Assembly (NCBI GenBank): GCA_016199325.1
Contig: JACQGW010000344.1
Span: forward strand, 1 to 17,555
Source: Chloroflexota bacterium
Lineage (GTDB): Bacteria > Chloroflexota > Dehalococcoidia > JACQGW01
DNA: 17,555 nucleotides
Direction of reading: 5' to 3'
Shown: positions 7,802-14,597 of the stretch, in pieces
Layout: every line of letters begins with the position of its first letter
Position numbering within the stretch: the stretch's first letter is position 1
Made by a program: the position numbers and the translations under genes
The notes under the pieces: model-generated
The model's input: the letters and a program-made list of their open reading frames with translations, nothing else
Told to the model about the DNA's origin: nothing
Databases searched by the model: none

Positions 7802-8368
7802 CTACACGGCGATCAGGCTGGTCTCGTACATGCGCGCAAAGATCTGCTGCCAGTGCTTCTCGGCGCCGACGTTGCGGACGTCCTCGACGAGCTGGTCGAG
7901 CCGTCGGGGGGCGATGAGGATCGTCGGCTGATGCCGGCTGAGGCGGGCGTCGACGACCTGCTGCAAGTGGACGATCTCGTAGGCGTGCCCAAGGGCGAGG
8001 CCGCTGATCACCAGCAGCTCGCGATCGATCATCTGGTAGTAGGTGTCGAGCGTCACCCGATTGGCGAGGGCGTACTCCTGCTGCACCCGCGAGTCACCCG
8101 AGCGGACGACCTCATCGGTGTGGCCGAGCTCCAGATTGAGCATGTACGCATTCAGGGCGAAATCGCGCCAGGGCAGCGCGTAGTACGAGATGAGTGGGCG
8201 GTACTCGTTCAACCGGTAGGTGATGAACTGGCTAATCCGGGCAGCGCGTTGCTGCGTCGTCCCGAAGATGAGCCAGCCGGTGCCCTCTCGGACCCGCGAC
8301 TCGAGATTGTCGAGGTAATAGGACAGGCGACCCAAGAGGTCGCGATCCTGAATACTCGGCTCGATCAT
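7802..8368 (-). CDS. DnaC-like AAA+ protein with degenerate ATPase motifs (tentative)
   Basis: This is a 188-residue protein of no family I can name with certainty. Its layout resembles DnaC/IstB-type AAA+ ATPases: a GWLIFGTTQQRAARI segment (31-45) where a Walker A loop would lie, RELLVISGLALG (116-127) where Walker B (LLIIDDLG) would lie, and ARLSRHQPTILIAPRRLDQL (141-160) resembling the sensor-1 and following region of helicase loaders. The Walker A Lys and the Walker B acidic pair are both absent, so if the match is right the protein should not hydrolyse ATP. The ATG at 8368 has GGAGG 6 nt upstream and the gene follows a strong promoter. It lies 47 bp before the PucR-type gene, which suggests a joint regulatory role, but that is an inference. 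It could equally be an unrelated alpha/beta protein. Confidence 0.6.
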   Translation of the reverse strand: MIEPSIQDRDLLGRLSYYLDNLESRVREGTGWLIFGTTQQRAARISQFITYRLNEYRPLISYYALPWRDFALNAYMLNLELGHTDEVVRSGDSRVQQEYALANRVTLDTYYQMIDRELLVISGLALGHAYEIVHLQQVVDARLSRHQPTILIAPRRLDQLVEDVRNVGAEKHWQQIFARMYETSLIAV

Positions 8369-8457
8369 CTCACGCCTCCGTGAGGTAGTAAGACGTCCGT
8401 GCCCTCCAACACTGCGAAAACCGGGCCAATGGAAGGACGTACCGCTGTCGCGCCCGT

Positions 8458-8486
8458 ATTATGGAGCAGGTTCCCGCACCTGTCAA
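8458..8486 (-). promoter_or_regulatory. strong sigma70-type promoter with palindrome in its spacer
   Basis: On the minus strand a perfect TTGACA (8481-8486) and CATAAT (8458-8463) are separated by exactly 17 bp. The -35 box overlaps the stop codon of the cysteine desulfurase gene. Between the boxes, CAGGT and ACCTG (8467-8471 and 8478-8482) form an inverted repeat where a repressor would block RNA polymerase. Transcription would begin near 8451, leaving a leader of about 80 nt before the gene at 8368. Confidence 0.7.
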
Positions 8487-9952
8487 TACGTCGATTGTCC
8501 CCCGATCAGCGCCCGAACCGCGTCCGGAACGTTCTCCTGCCAGCCATCGGGCCGGTAGTCGCCCGTTGCCGCGTCGGCCCGGTAGGTCGTCGCCAGGTCG
8601 CACGCAGCGATCCGCCGCAGGGCGACGACGAGGCGGTCGACCTCTGCCCGCGTGTTCTGAAGGCCGAAGCTCGCGCGCACGGCGCCGGGCGTATCTGCGT
8701 GGTCATGGCGCCGCAGGCGGGCGCGGGCGGCCTCCGCCGCACGGGAATCGAGGGCCAGCAGGTGGAGGATCCCCGGATGGGCGCAGAAACAGCCGTTGCG
8801 CACGCCAATCGCGTGCTCGTAGGCCAGGGCAGCGGCCACCAGGCCGTGTCTCACCCCGTCCAGGACGAAGCTGATGACCCCGACCCGATCGGGACCGGCC
8901 GGCGGCCCGAGCACCCGCAGCCCCGGCACGGTTGCCAGGCGCGCCAGCGCGTGGGCGGTCAGCGCGGCCTCCTGCGCCTCCAGTCGTTCACGTCCGAGCT
9001 CCTCCAGCCGGGCCAGCGCGGCGCCCAGGGCGATGGCGCCGACGACGTTCGGCGAGCCGGCCTCCTCCCGATCGGGGAGTCCGTTCCACACCACCTCGTC
9101 GAGCGTCACCAGATCGACGATCCCGCCGCCGAGCAGGTCCGGCTCGCCGCTGGCCAGCGCCCTCCGCGGGGCCACCATCGCCCCGGATCCGAACGGGGCG
9201 TAGAGCTTGTGGGACGAGAAGACCAGGTAGTCGATCCGCTCGTCCGGCCCGGTGCCCTGGAGGTCAACCTGCCGATGCGGCACCAGTTGGGCGCCGTCGA
9301 CGAGGATCTCGGCGCCGTGCTCGTGCGCCAGCCGCGCCAGGCGATGGATCGGCGGCGCGTAGCCGGTGACGTTGTAGGCGCCGGCGACGGCGACCAATCG
9401 GGGTCCGGCCGGCGCTGCCCGGAGCTCGCGCCGCAGGTGATCCTCGTCGATCACCCCCCGCGCATCAGCCTGGATGAATCGCACGTCCCGACCCCGCAGC
9501 CACCAGGGCAGCATGTTGGCGTGGTGCTCCATGATCGAACTGAAGATCGTCGTCCCGCGAGCGGCGGACAGTCGCGCCAGGCGGTTGAGCCCCTCGGTGG
9601 TGTTCTTGACGAAGACGACCGTCTGGCGGTCGTCGGCGTTGACGAAGTGGCGCACACGCTCGCGCGCCTGTTCGTAGGCGGCGGTGGCCAGGCGCGATTT
9701 GTAGCCGGCACCGCGGTGGACGGAGGAGTACCACGGCAGGAATTGCCCGACGGCCTCTGCGGCGGCGCGGAGCGCGGGCGTCGAGGCGGCGTTGTCCAGA
9801 TACGCGTAGGGAAGACGGCGACCGCCGACGACGGGGACCTCGATCCCATTCCCGAGGACCTCCTCCGGCAAGCCATCCAGGAGCGGCGTCTGCTGGGCCA
9901 TGATCCTCAATCGCTCACCTCGGTTTCGTTCTGCCATGGTCCCATCCGTCAT
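8483..9952 (-). CDS. SufS/Csd-type cysteine desulfurase (class V aminotransferase)
   Basis: This 489-residue PLP enzyme of the cysteine desulfurase group takes sulfur from cysteine as a protein-bound persulfide. Visible features are YLDNAASTP (51-59), EHHANMLPW (142-150), the PLP-pairing Asp219 in VDGAQ, the Schiff-base lysine Lys249 in SSHKLYAPFG and the RNGCFC loop (385-390) where Cys390 takes the place of the SufS catalytic cysteine. At about 490 residues it is longer than typical SufS (about 405), mainly through an N-terminal extension and a C-terminal tail that includes a Tyr/Asp-rich region. The start at 9952 has GGGGAGG about 9 nt upstream; ATGs at codons 6 and 18 are alternatives. There are no other SUF or ISC genes nearby. 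It diverges from the MoaD-like and AOR genes, so it may supply sulfur to them. Confidence 0.88.
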   Translation of the reverse strand: MTDGTMAERNRGERLRIMAQQTPLLDGLPEEVLGNGIEVPVVGGRRLPYAYLDNAASTPALRAAAEAVGQFLPWYSSVHRGAGYKSRLATAAYEQARERVRHFVNADDRQTVVFVKNTTEGLNRLARLSAARGTTIFSSIMEHHANMLPWWLRGRDVRFIQADARGVIDEDHLRRELRAAPAGPRLVAVAGAYNVTGYAPPIHRLARLAHEHGAEILVDGAQLVPHRQVDLQGTGPDERIDYLVFSSHKLYAPFGSGAMVAPRRALASGEPDLLGGGIVDLVTLDEVVWNGLPDREEAGSPNVVGAIALGAALARLEELGRERLEAQEAALTAHALARLATVPGLRVLGPPAGPDRVGVISFVLDGVRHGLVAAALAYEHAIGVRNGCFCAHPGILHLLALDSRAAEAARARLRRHDHADTPGAVRASFGLQNTRAEVDRLVVALRRIAACDLATTYRADAATGDYRPDGWQENVPDAVRALIGGQSTY

Positions 9953-10171
9953 GCTCTCTGGCCTCCCCTTCTCTACGTCATCACGTCATCACTACGTCAC
10001 CACTTGATCCATACTGCACGAGCTGTTCCTACGCCAGGTTGAACCTGATTGGGGTCAAACGATGCGTGGTGCCAGGTGCCATCAGGTCCATGGGTTGTCC
10101 GGGTCCCCCGATCCCTGAACAAAAGAAGGGGTGTCTGCGGAGGCGCGGCGGCTGTAGAGGCGGGGCGCGCA

Positions 10172-10199
10172 GGTTCGTAGGGCGCACTCGCAAGTGCGC
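10172..10199. repeat. GGTTCGTAG-linked hairpin
   Basis: GCGCACT (10182-10188) and AGTGCGC (10193-10199) form a perfect 7-bp stem with loop CGCA, preceded by GGTTCGTAG at 10172-10180. The same GGTTCGTAG lead begins the much larger palindrome at 13269-13336, so both seem to be members of one family. Confidence 0.5.
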
Positions 10200-10257
10200 T
10201 CCCGGGCGTGAAGGTCTCGCCCGCGCTGACCGGCGAGCAACGTCTGCGAGGATCCCC

Positions 10258-10520
10258 GAACCGAGTCACGACCGTGATGCGGTCAGCCGTCAGCAGTCGG
10301 CGGTCGGCAGTCAAGAGCCGCGGCGTCGGTGCCGCGAGGATCACGGAACCGAGCCGCGACCGTGAGGGAGCCGTTCCCCGGCATGCGGGGGCGACCACGC
10401 CGGCCAGCGAGCGACGGCGGTGGGGGCACCGAACCGAGCCGCGACCGTGAGGGAGCGGTTCTCCGGCACGCGGTCGACTTCCGCACACCGAGGAACGGCT
10501 CCCTTACGGTCGCGGCTCGG
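10258..10520. repeat. 31-bp palindrome-ended repeat family, four copies
   Basis: The unit runs GAACCGAGCCGCGACCGTGA, then GGGAGCGGTTC, so its ends GAACCG and CGGTTC are inverted repeats. Copies lie at 10346-10376 and 10431-10461 in direct orientation, at 10493-10520 inverted (with 10431-10461 it can form a hairpin with a loop of about 31 nt), and a degenerate copy at 10258-10282. The two direct copies share a further CCGGCA(T/C)GCGG flank, and GCGAGGATC precedes both 10258 and 10346. Confidence 0.8.
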
Positions 10521-10646
10521 ATAGTCCGCGCGCGGCAGCCTCCGCGCCATGGCAAGGCCGGCATCGCGTCGTCGCTTCAGACAAGCGGCTCCGACCGTCC
10601 GTATGCGGTGTTCGCGTCCCCGCATGCGGGTTTCCATGTTTCGCGC

Positions 10647-10652
10647 TATACT
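10647..10652 (+). promoter_or_regulatory. possible -10 box upstream of the MoaD-like gene
   Basis: TATACT at 10647-10652 lies about 45 bp before the MoaD-like start codon in the only AT-richer stretch of that leader. No acceptable -35 box is seen 16-18 bp upstream, so this is weak. Confidence 0.25.
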
Positions 10653-10697
10653 CCCCCTACGAGACTCGCGCGCTGGGAAAGGCGGATCGGTCCTCCG

Positions 10698-10976
10698 ATG
10701 CAGTGTCGGATTGAGCTCTACGGCGTTCCCCGCCTGCTCGCAGGCGAGCCGGTTGTCCAGGTCGACCTGCTGAGCGGCCAGACGGTCGCCGACGTCGTGC
10801 CGGCGCTGGCGGTGCGGTGCCCGGCACTCGTCGGGCGGGTGATCCGCCCGGAGCTCGACGGCCTGCTGGACGGCTATCTCTTCAATCGGGACGGCCGCGC
10901 CTTTGTCCAGCGCCTGGACGAGCCGCTGGCGCCGAGGGAGATCCTGCTGCTCCTTTCGAGCGCGGCGGGAGGCTGA
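10698..10976 (+). CDS. moaD: MoaD/ThiS-like ubiquitin-fold sulfur carrier
   Basis: This 92-residue beta-grasp protein ends in the diglycine GG that is thiocarboxylated in MoaD and ThiS. The preceding segment PREILLLLSSAAGG and the early IELYGVPRLLAG strand fit the fold, and the length is normal. MoaD is the small subunit of molybdopterin synthase, which puts the dithiolene sulfurs on the pyranopterin. Its stop codon lies 3 bp before the AOR start, so the two are cotranscribed and probably coupled, which argues for a role in the AOR cofactor rather than thiamine. The ATG at 10698 is the first start after the repeat block; its ribosome binding site is poor. The open frame extends upstream through repeat DNA, which I judge non-coding. 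MoaE was not found in the window. Confidence 0.8.
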   Translation: MQCRIELYGVPRLLAGEPVVQVDLLSGQTVADVVPALAVRCPALVGRVIRPELDGLLDGYLFNRDGRAFVQRLDEPLAPREILLLLSSAAGG

Positions 10977-10979
10977 GCG

Positions 10980-12791
10980 ATGCTGGGCTACCACGGGCGG
11001 ATGCTCCACGTCGACCTCACCCGGCGCACGACTCGGGTTGAGACGCTTTCCGACGACGTCCTCGCGCGCTTCGTCGGGGGGATCGGGCTTGGCGTGTGGC
11101 TGCTCTATCGCGAGGCGCCGGCCGGCGTCGATCCCTTTGCCCCGGCGAACCCGCTCATCCTCTGCAGCTCGCCGCTGGTCGGGACGCCGGTCACGACCTC
11201 GGCCAAGTTCGCCGTCGTCGCCAAGTCGCCGTTGACCGGCCTGGTCGGCGATTCGCTCTCCTCGAGCTTTCTGGCGGTGGAGCTGAAGAGGACCGGCTTC
11301 GACGCCATCGTCGTGACCGGCCGGGCCGACCGGCCGGTGTACCTCTTCGTCGACGGGGAGCGCGTGACGTTCCACGACGCCGCGCATCTGCTGGGCCTCG
11401 GCACGGACGCGACGGCGGACGCCGTGAAGGCCGAGCTGGGTGACCGGTGCGTGCGGGTGGCGGCGATCGGCCCGGCCGGCGAGCGGCTGGTTCGGTACGC
11501 CACCATCAGCAACGACGGGCGCCACGCCGGCCGAACCGGAACCGGCGCGGTGATGGGCGCCAAGAACCTGAAGGCGATCGCCCTGCGCGGCCGGCGGGCG
11601 ACGCCTATCGCGCACGCGGCGGAGCTGCGGGAGGTCGGTCTGGCGTTGCGGGAGCGGAGTCTGGGCATCGCGACCGACAAGTACCGCCTGATCGGCACCA
11701 CGGCAAACGTGCTCGTCTTCGACCGGCTCGGCACACTGCCCTCGTACAATTTTCGCCGGGCGACCTTTCCGGACGCCGAACGGATCAGCGGCGAATCGCT
11801 GCTGGCCCAGCACCAGACCCGGACGGTCAATTGCGCCGCCTGCACCATCGGCTGCGAGCACGTCTACGAGACGCGGGACGGGCGGGGCGCAACCCGGAGC
11901 CGGCTGGAGTACGAGAGCCTCTACGCGCTCGGCCCGGCCTGCGGCGTCGGCGATCCGAACGCCGTCATTCGCGCAGCCCGGCGCTGCGACGAGCTCGGGC
12001 TCGACACCATCAGCGCCGGCGTCACGATTGCCTGGGCGATGGAATGCTTCGAGCGCGGGCTGCTCACGCCGGCAGACACGCAGGGCGTCGACCTCCGTTT
12101 CGGCAATCCCGACGCGTTGCTGGCGGCGATCGAGGCGATCGGGCGGCGCGACGGTCTGGGCAACCTGCTGGCCGAGGGCAGCAGGCGGGCGGCGGCGACG
12201 CTGGGGCAGGGCTCACACACCTGGGCGATGCACGTGAAGGGGCTGGAGCTGGCCGGGTACGAGCCCCGCGGCTTGAAGACGACGGCGCTCGGCTTCGCCG
12301 TGAACCCGCGAGGGGCCTGCCACAACCGCTCGGGCGCCTACGAGGCCGACTTCTCGGGGAAGGTCGACCGGCTGAAGGGGGGGCCCGAGCGCGGGCGGAT
12401 CGTCGCCGAGCTGGAGGACACCGCGGCCGTTCTCGACTCGCTGATCCTTTGCAAGTTCGTCCGCAAGTGCCTGGACGACCTCTACGCCGAGGCGGCGAGC
12501 CTGTACCGACTGGTGACCGGCTACCCGATGGAGGCCGGCGAGCTTCGGCGGGCCGGGACGCGGATCAGCACGCTCAAGAAGCTCTTCAACGTCCGCGAGG
12601 GCTGGACGCGGGCCGACGACACCCTGCCGCCGCGCATCCTCGCCGAGGCGCTGGCCGACGGCGTCGGCGAGGGCACCCGGCTGACCGCCGAGGAGCTCCA
12701 GGCGATGATCGGCGACTACTACGCGGCGCGCGGGTGGACGGACGAGGGTCTCGTGCCCGACGCCCTCCTGGGGGCGCTTGATCTCCTGTAG
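10980..12791 (+). CDS. aor: aldehyde:ferredoxin oxidoreductase (tungsten AOR family)
   Basis: At 603 residues the protein has the standard AOR length. AORs oxidise aldehydes to acids and pass electrons to ferredoxin using a tungsto-bispterin and one 4Fe-4S cluster. The N-terminal domain is typical (GYHGRMLHVDLTRRTTRVE, FVGGIGLGVWLL). The cluster ligands are Cys285, Cys288 and Cys292 (CAACTIGC) plus a late cysteine, Cys491 in ILCKFVRKC (Cys497 is the alternative). Pterin-binding type blocks GRTGTGAVMGAKNLKAIA and VNPRGACHNR are also present. GGAGG within the end of the MoaD-like gene serves as ribosome binding site. An anaerobic or low-oxygen metabolism, or a specialised aldehyde detoxification, is implied. 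The substrate cannot be told; some family members reduce carboxylic acids or act on unusual aldehydes. Confidence 0.93.
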   Translation: MLGYHGRMLHVDLTRRTTRVETLSDDVLARFVGGIGLGVWLLYREAPAGVDPFAPANPLILCSSPLVGTPVTTSAKFAVVAKSPLTGLVGDSLSSSFLAVELKRTGFDAIVVTGRADRPVYLFVDGERVTFHDAAHLLGLGTDATADAVKAELGDRCVRVAAIGPAGERLVRYATISNDGRHAGRTGTGAVMGAKNLKAIALRGRRATPIAHAAELREVGLALRERSLGIATDKYRLIGTTANVLVFDRLGTLPSYNFRRATFPDAERISGESLLAQHQTRTVNCAACTIGCEHVYETRDGRGATRSRLEYESLYALGPACGVGDPNAVIRAARRCDELGLDTISAGVTIAWAMECFERGLLTPADTQGVDLRFGNPDALLAAIEAIGRRDGLGNLLAEGSRRAAATLGQGSHTWAMHVKGLELAGYEPRGLKTTALGFAVNPRGACHNRSGAYEADFSGKVDRLKGGPERGRIVAELEDTAAVLDSLILCKFVRKCLDDLYAEAASLYRLVTGYPMEAGELRRAGTRISTLKKLFNVREGWTRADDTLPPRILAEALADGVGEGTRLTAEELQAMIGDYYAARGWTDEGLVPDALLGALDLL

Positions 12792-12817
12792 TCACACCTC
12801 ATCCCCTTCCCGAGACT

Positions 12818-12839
12818 CTTGCCTCAGCATTGAGTCAAG
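12818..12839 (+). terminator. candidate hairpin downstream of the AOR gene
   Basis: CTTGCCTCA and TGAGTCAAG pair with one internal mismatch around a GCAT loop, 27 bp after the AOR stop codon, followed by CTTTCG. It has no real T-run, so it is a weak intrinsic terminator at best. Confidence 0.35.
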
Positions 12840-12878
12840 CTTTCGATCGAATGCCCAATCCGATAACGGACGAGAATG

Positions 12879-12887
12879 TGGTATAAT
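12879..12887 (+). promoter_or_regulatory. extended -10 promoter of the small unknown gene
   Basis: TGGTATAAT is a perfect extended -10 element (TGnTATAAT). No -35 match is seen at the usual distance, which extended -10 promoters tolerate. Transcription would start near 12894, directly before the GAGGTG ribosome binding site at 12896-12901. Confidence 0.6.
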
Positions 12888-12908
12888 ACTGCACTGAGGT
12901 GGCCTACG

Positions 12909-13172
12909 ATGGAACGCGTCTACGTCGATTTCAACACGATGAACCAGGACCTATGGAGCAAAGACCGGCGAGTCCTGATCGGCCGAGACGGCGCGCGTCC
13001 TCGCTCTCACGAGGGTGTGCGTGTGCTCATTGGCGATGAGGACCTGGAGGTCAAAGCGACGCTGGAGTTCGACTCCCAGCACGATGCATGGTGGGCGCGC
13101 CCGGACTGGTCCACTCGCCGCGACGTATCTGAGGCGACCATCTCGAACGATCGGCCTGACGCGGCGGCATAA
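12909..13172 (+). CDS. small conserved-looking protein of unknown function
   Basis: I do not recognise this 87-residue protein. It is soluble and acidic to neutral, with an alternating beta-rich pattern (RVYVDFNTMNQD, VRVLIGDEDLEVKATLEFD, DAWWARPDW) and a hydrophilic C-terminal tail ending in DAAA. I chose the ATG at 12909 because GAGGTG is 7 nt upstream and an extended -10 box lies 22 bp before it; an ATG at 12876 in the same frame precedes the promoter. Having its own strong promoter supports it as a real gene. It sits between the AOR gene and the proline dehydrogenase without obvious linkage to either. Confidence 0.65.
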   Translation: MERVYVDFNTMNQDLWSKDRRVLIGRDGARPRSHEGVRVLIGDEDLEVKATLEFDSQHDAWWARPDWSTRRDVSEATISNDRPDAAA

Positions 13173-13241
13173 CGTCTTCTTCCACTCACCCCTGCTTGTT
13201 CGTTTGTCACCTACTTTGTAGAGTGTTCCGCTGGCGCGCTT

Positions 13242-13265
13242 CCTCGTGATTCGTCGATCGTGAGG
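13242..13265. terminator. hairpin following the small unknown gene
   Basis: CCTCGTGAT and ATCGTGAGG pair over 9 bp, with two G-T pairs, around a TCGTCG loop, three bases before the large palindrome. It could end transcription of the small gene, though no T-run follows. Confidence 0.3.
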
Positions 13266-13268
13266 TGA

Positions 13269-13336
13269 GGGTTCGTAGCTGGCGCTTGAGCGCCCGGACC
13301 CCGGGGTCCGGGCGCTCAAGCGCCAACTACGAACCC
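13269..13336. repeat. 68-bp near-perfect palindrome
   Basis: Arms 13269-13302 and 13303-13336 are 34 bp each and complementary with one difference (a G where A is expected in the right arm), with no spacer. The outer ends read GGGTTCGTAG and CTACGAACCC, and the core contains GGCGCTTGAGCGCC. Such a structure can extrude as a cruciform or form a very stable hairpin in RNA. The GGTTCGTAG lead is shared with 10172-10180. No target duplication was found in the flanks. Confidence 0.9.
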
Positions 13337-13498
13337 ATCGGTTCAGCCCTGACAGACCACCAGCCGGCTTCCCCTTCATCGCGCAGCAGGCGGAGCGGTT
13401 CGACCTGATGTCGTCGCCCCGGTGACCGGGCAACCGGCTGATCGCCCTGGCCTGCCGATTGCACTCCAATAGGAAAAAGGGTGCAGCCGGCTGCGTTG

Positions 13499-13528
13499 TT
13501 GGCGAGAATGCCGGCCGGGTGGCATAAT
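13499..13528 (+). promoter_or_regulatory. candidate promoter of proline dehydrogenase
   Basis: TTGGCG (13499-13504) and CATAAT (13523-13528) are 18 bp apart. The predicted start of transcription, near 13535, is only about five bases before the ATG at 13540, so the mRNA would be nearly leaderless. This agrees with the lack of a convincing ribosome binding site. Confidence 0.5.
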
Positions 13529-13539
13529 GGTATGGTGAC

Positions 13540-14463
13540 ATGATGCTCAGGAAGGCGCTCCTCTACCTTTCCAACCAGCACGCCGTCCACGACGCGATCA
13601 TGGCGCAGGAGACGGCCCGGCAAGCGGCGCTGCGCTTCGTTGCCGGCGAGCACCTGGACGACGCCATCGCGGCGATCCAGCGGCTCAACCGGAGCGGGAT
13701 CATGGCGACGCTCGACCACCTCGGCGAGAACGTCGCCGACGAGGCGAGCGCCCGGCGGGCGGTCGTCGAGTACCTGGCGGCGCTGAAACGGATCCACGAG
13801 ACCCACGCCAACGCCAACCTCTCGATCAAGCTCACGGCGCTCGGGCTGGACTTCGACGAGCAGCGCTGCGGGGCGAACCTCGTCGAGATCCTCGATGCGG
13901 CCCGGTCGTTCGGCAACTTCGTCCGGATCGACATGGAGAGCTCGAAGTACACCCAGCGGACGCTGGATCTCTTCGAGTCGGTCTGGCCCGAGTACAGGAA
14001 CGTGGGCGTCGTCATCCAGGCGTACCTCTACCGCAGTGAGCGCGACGTGCGCCGTCTGAACGCGCTCGGCGCCCGGGTCCGCCTCTGCAAGGGCGCCTAC
14101 AACGAGCCGCCGGAGGTTGCCTACCCCGAAAAGGCCGACGTGGACGCCAACTACCGCCGGCTGCTGGAGCTGCTCCTGAAAGAGGGCACCTATCCGGCCA
14201 TCGCCACCCACGACGAGGCGATGATCGCCCACGCCAGGGCGTTCGCGGCGGCACACGGCATCACGCCGGAGCGGTTCGAGCTCCAGATGCTCTACGGCGT
14301 GCGGCGCGATCTCCAGGAGCTGCTGGTGGGCCAGGGCTACCGGATGCGGGTCTACGTGCCCTACGGCCGCGAGTGGTATCCGTACTTCATGCGGCGGCTC
14401 GCCGAGCGCCCCGCCAACGTCCTCTTCGTCCTCCGCAACGTCCTCTCCGACATCGGACGGTAG
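13540..14463 (+). CDS. proline dehydrogenase (monofunctional PRODH)
   Basis: This 307-residue TIM-barrel flavoenzyme oxidises L-proline to pyrroline-5-carboxylate, passing electrons to a membrane quinone. Length and motifs match the monofunctional Thermus type: SIKLTALGLDFDE (95-107, Lys98 in the active site), FVRIDMESS (127-135), RLCKGAYNEP (181-190), the HD of IATHDE (221-226), and the conserved substrate-binding YFMRRLAE (282-289) with Arg285, Arg286 and Glu289. The start is one of two adjacent ATGs (13540 or 13543); there is no clear ribosome binding site and the promoter suggests a near-leaderless message. The partner, pyrroline-5-carboxylate dehydrogenase, is not in the window. Confidence 0.93.
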   Translation: MMLRKALLYLSNQHAVHDAIMAQETARQAALRFVAGEHLDDAIAAIQRLNRSGIMATLDHLGENVADEASARRAVVEYLAALKRIHETHANANLSIKLTALGLDFDEQRCGANLVEILDAARSFGNFVRIDMESSKYTQRTLDLFESVWPEYRNVGVVIQAYLYRSERDVRRLNALGARVRLCKGAYNEPPEVAYPEKADVDANYRRLLELLLKEGTYPAIATHDEAMIAHARAFAAAHGITPERFELQMLYGVRRDLQELLVGQGYRMRVYVPYGREWYPYFMRRLAERPANVLFVLRNVLSDIGR

Positions 14464-14493
14464 GGGCTCGCACCCGGCGGCAGACGAGCTGTC

Positions 14494-14543
14494 AACGGAT
14501 TCTGGGAGCGGATTGAGCGGATCGGATCGGATTTGGACGGATG
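14494..14543. repeat. short CGGAT-type degenerate tandem repeat
   Basis: CGGAT recurs six times within 50 bp (for example GAGCGGATCGGATCGGAT), spaced by 5-13 bp, ending GGACGGATG. It is a slippage-prone degenerate repeat of the sort spread through intergenic DNA. Confidence 0.5.
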
Positions 14544-14597
14544 CCCAATCCAGCCTTTGTACCGGTCGGCGGATCAGGCAACGCACGCCTCCCGTGG

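Larger units (their letters stand above)
9953..10697. other. 745-bp gene-free block between divergent genes, rich in repeats
   Basis: No convincing gene was seen. It holds a tandem ACGTCATC-like run (about 9974-10002), a hairpin at 10182-10199 preceded by GGTTCGTAG, an inverted copy of the CGACTGCC-type repeat (10293-10312), and the 31-bp palindromic repeat family from 10258 to 10520. Long open frames crossing it are translations of these repeats. It must also carry the promoters for the divergent desulfurase and MoaD-like genes. Confidence 0.7.
13173..13539. other. 367-bp gene-free interval upstream of proline dehydrogenase
   Basis: Holds a 24-bp imperfect hairpin (13242-13265), the near-perfect 68-bp palindrome (13269-13336) and the proline dehydrogenase promoter (13499-13528). 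The rest, about 13340-13490, shows nothing I recognise. An antisense open frame across it is a shadow of the proline dehydrogenase gene. Confidence 0.6.

Noticed and set aside
8399..10042. 547-residue plus-strand open frame opposite the cysteine desulfurase
   Set aside because: Antisense shadow of a gene with clear PLP and catalytic cysteine motifs; no start signal.
9997..10488. 163-residue minus-strand open frame upstream of the MoaD-like gene
   Set aside because: Its protein is a translation of the 31-bp repeats (recurring SRSRLGSV-like strings) with no start signal or domain.
10329..10697. N-terminal extension of the MoaD-like frame
   Set aside because: The open frame runs upstream through repeat DNA; MoaD-like proteins are about 80-95 residues and the conserved part starts at 10698.
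13327..14586. 419-residue minus-strand open frame opposite proline dehydrogenase
   Set aside because: High-GC antisense shadow; the plus-strand frame has all proline dehydrogenase motifs.
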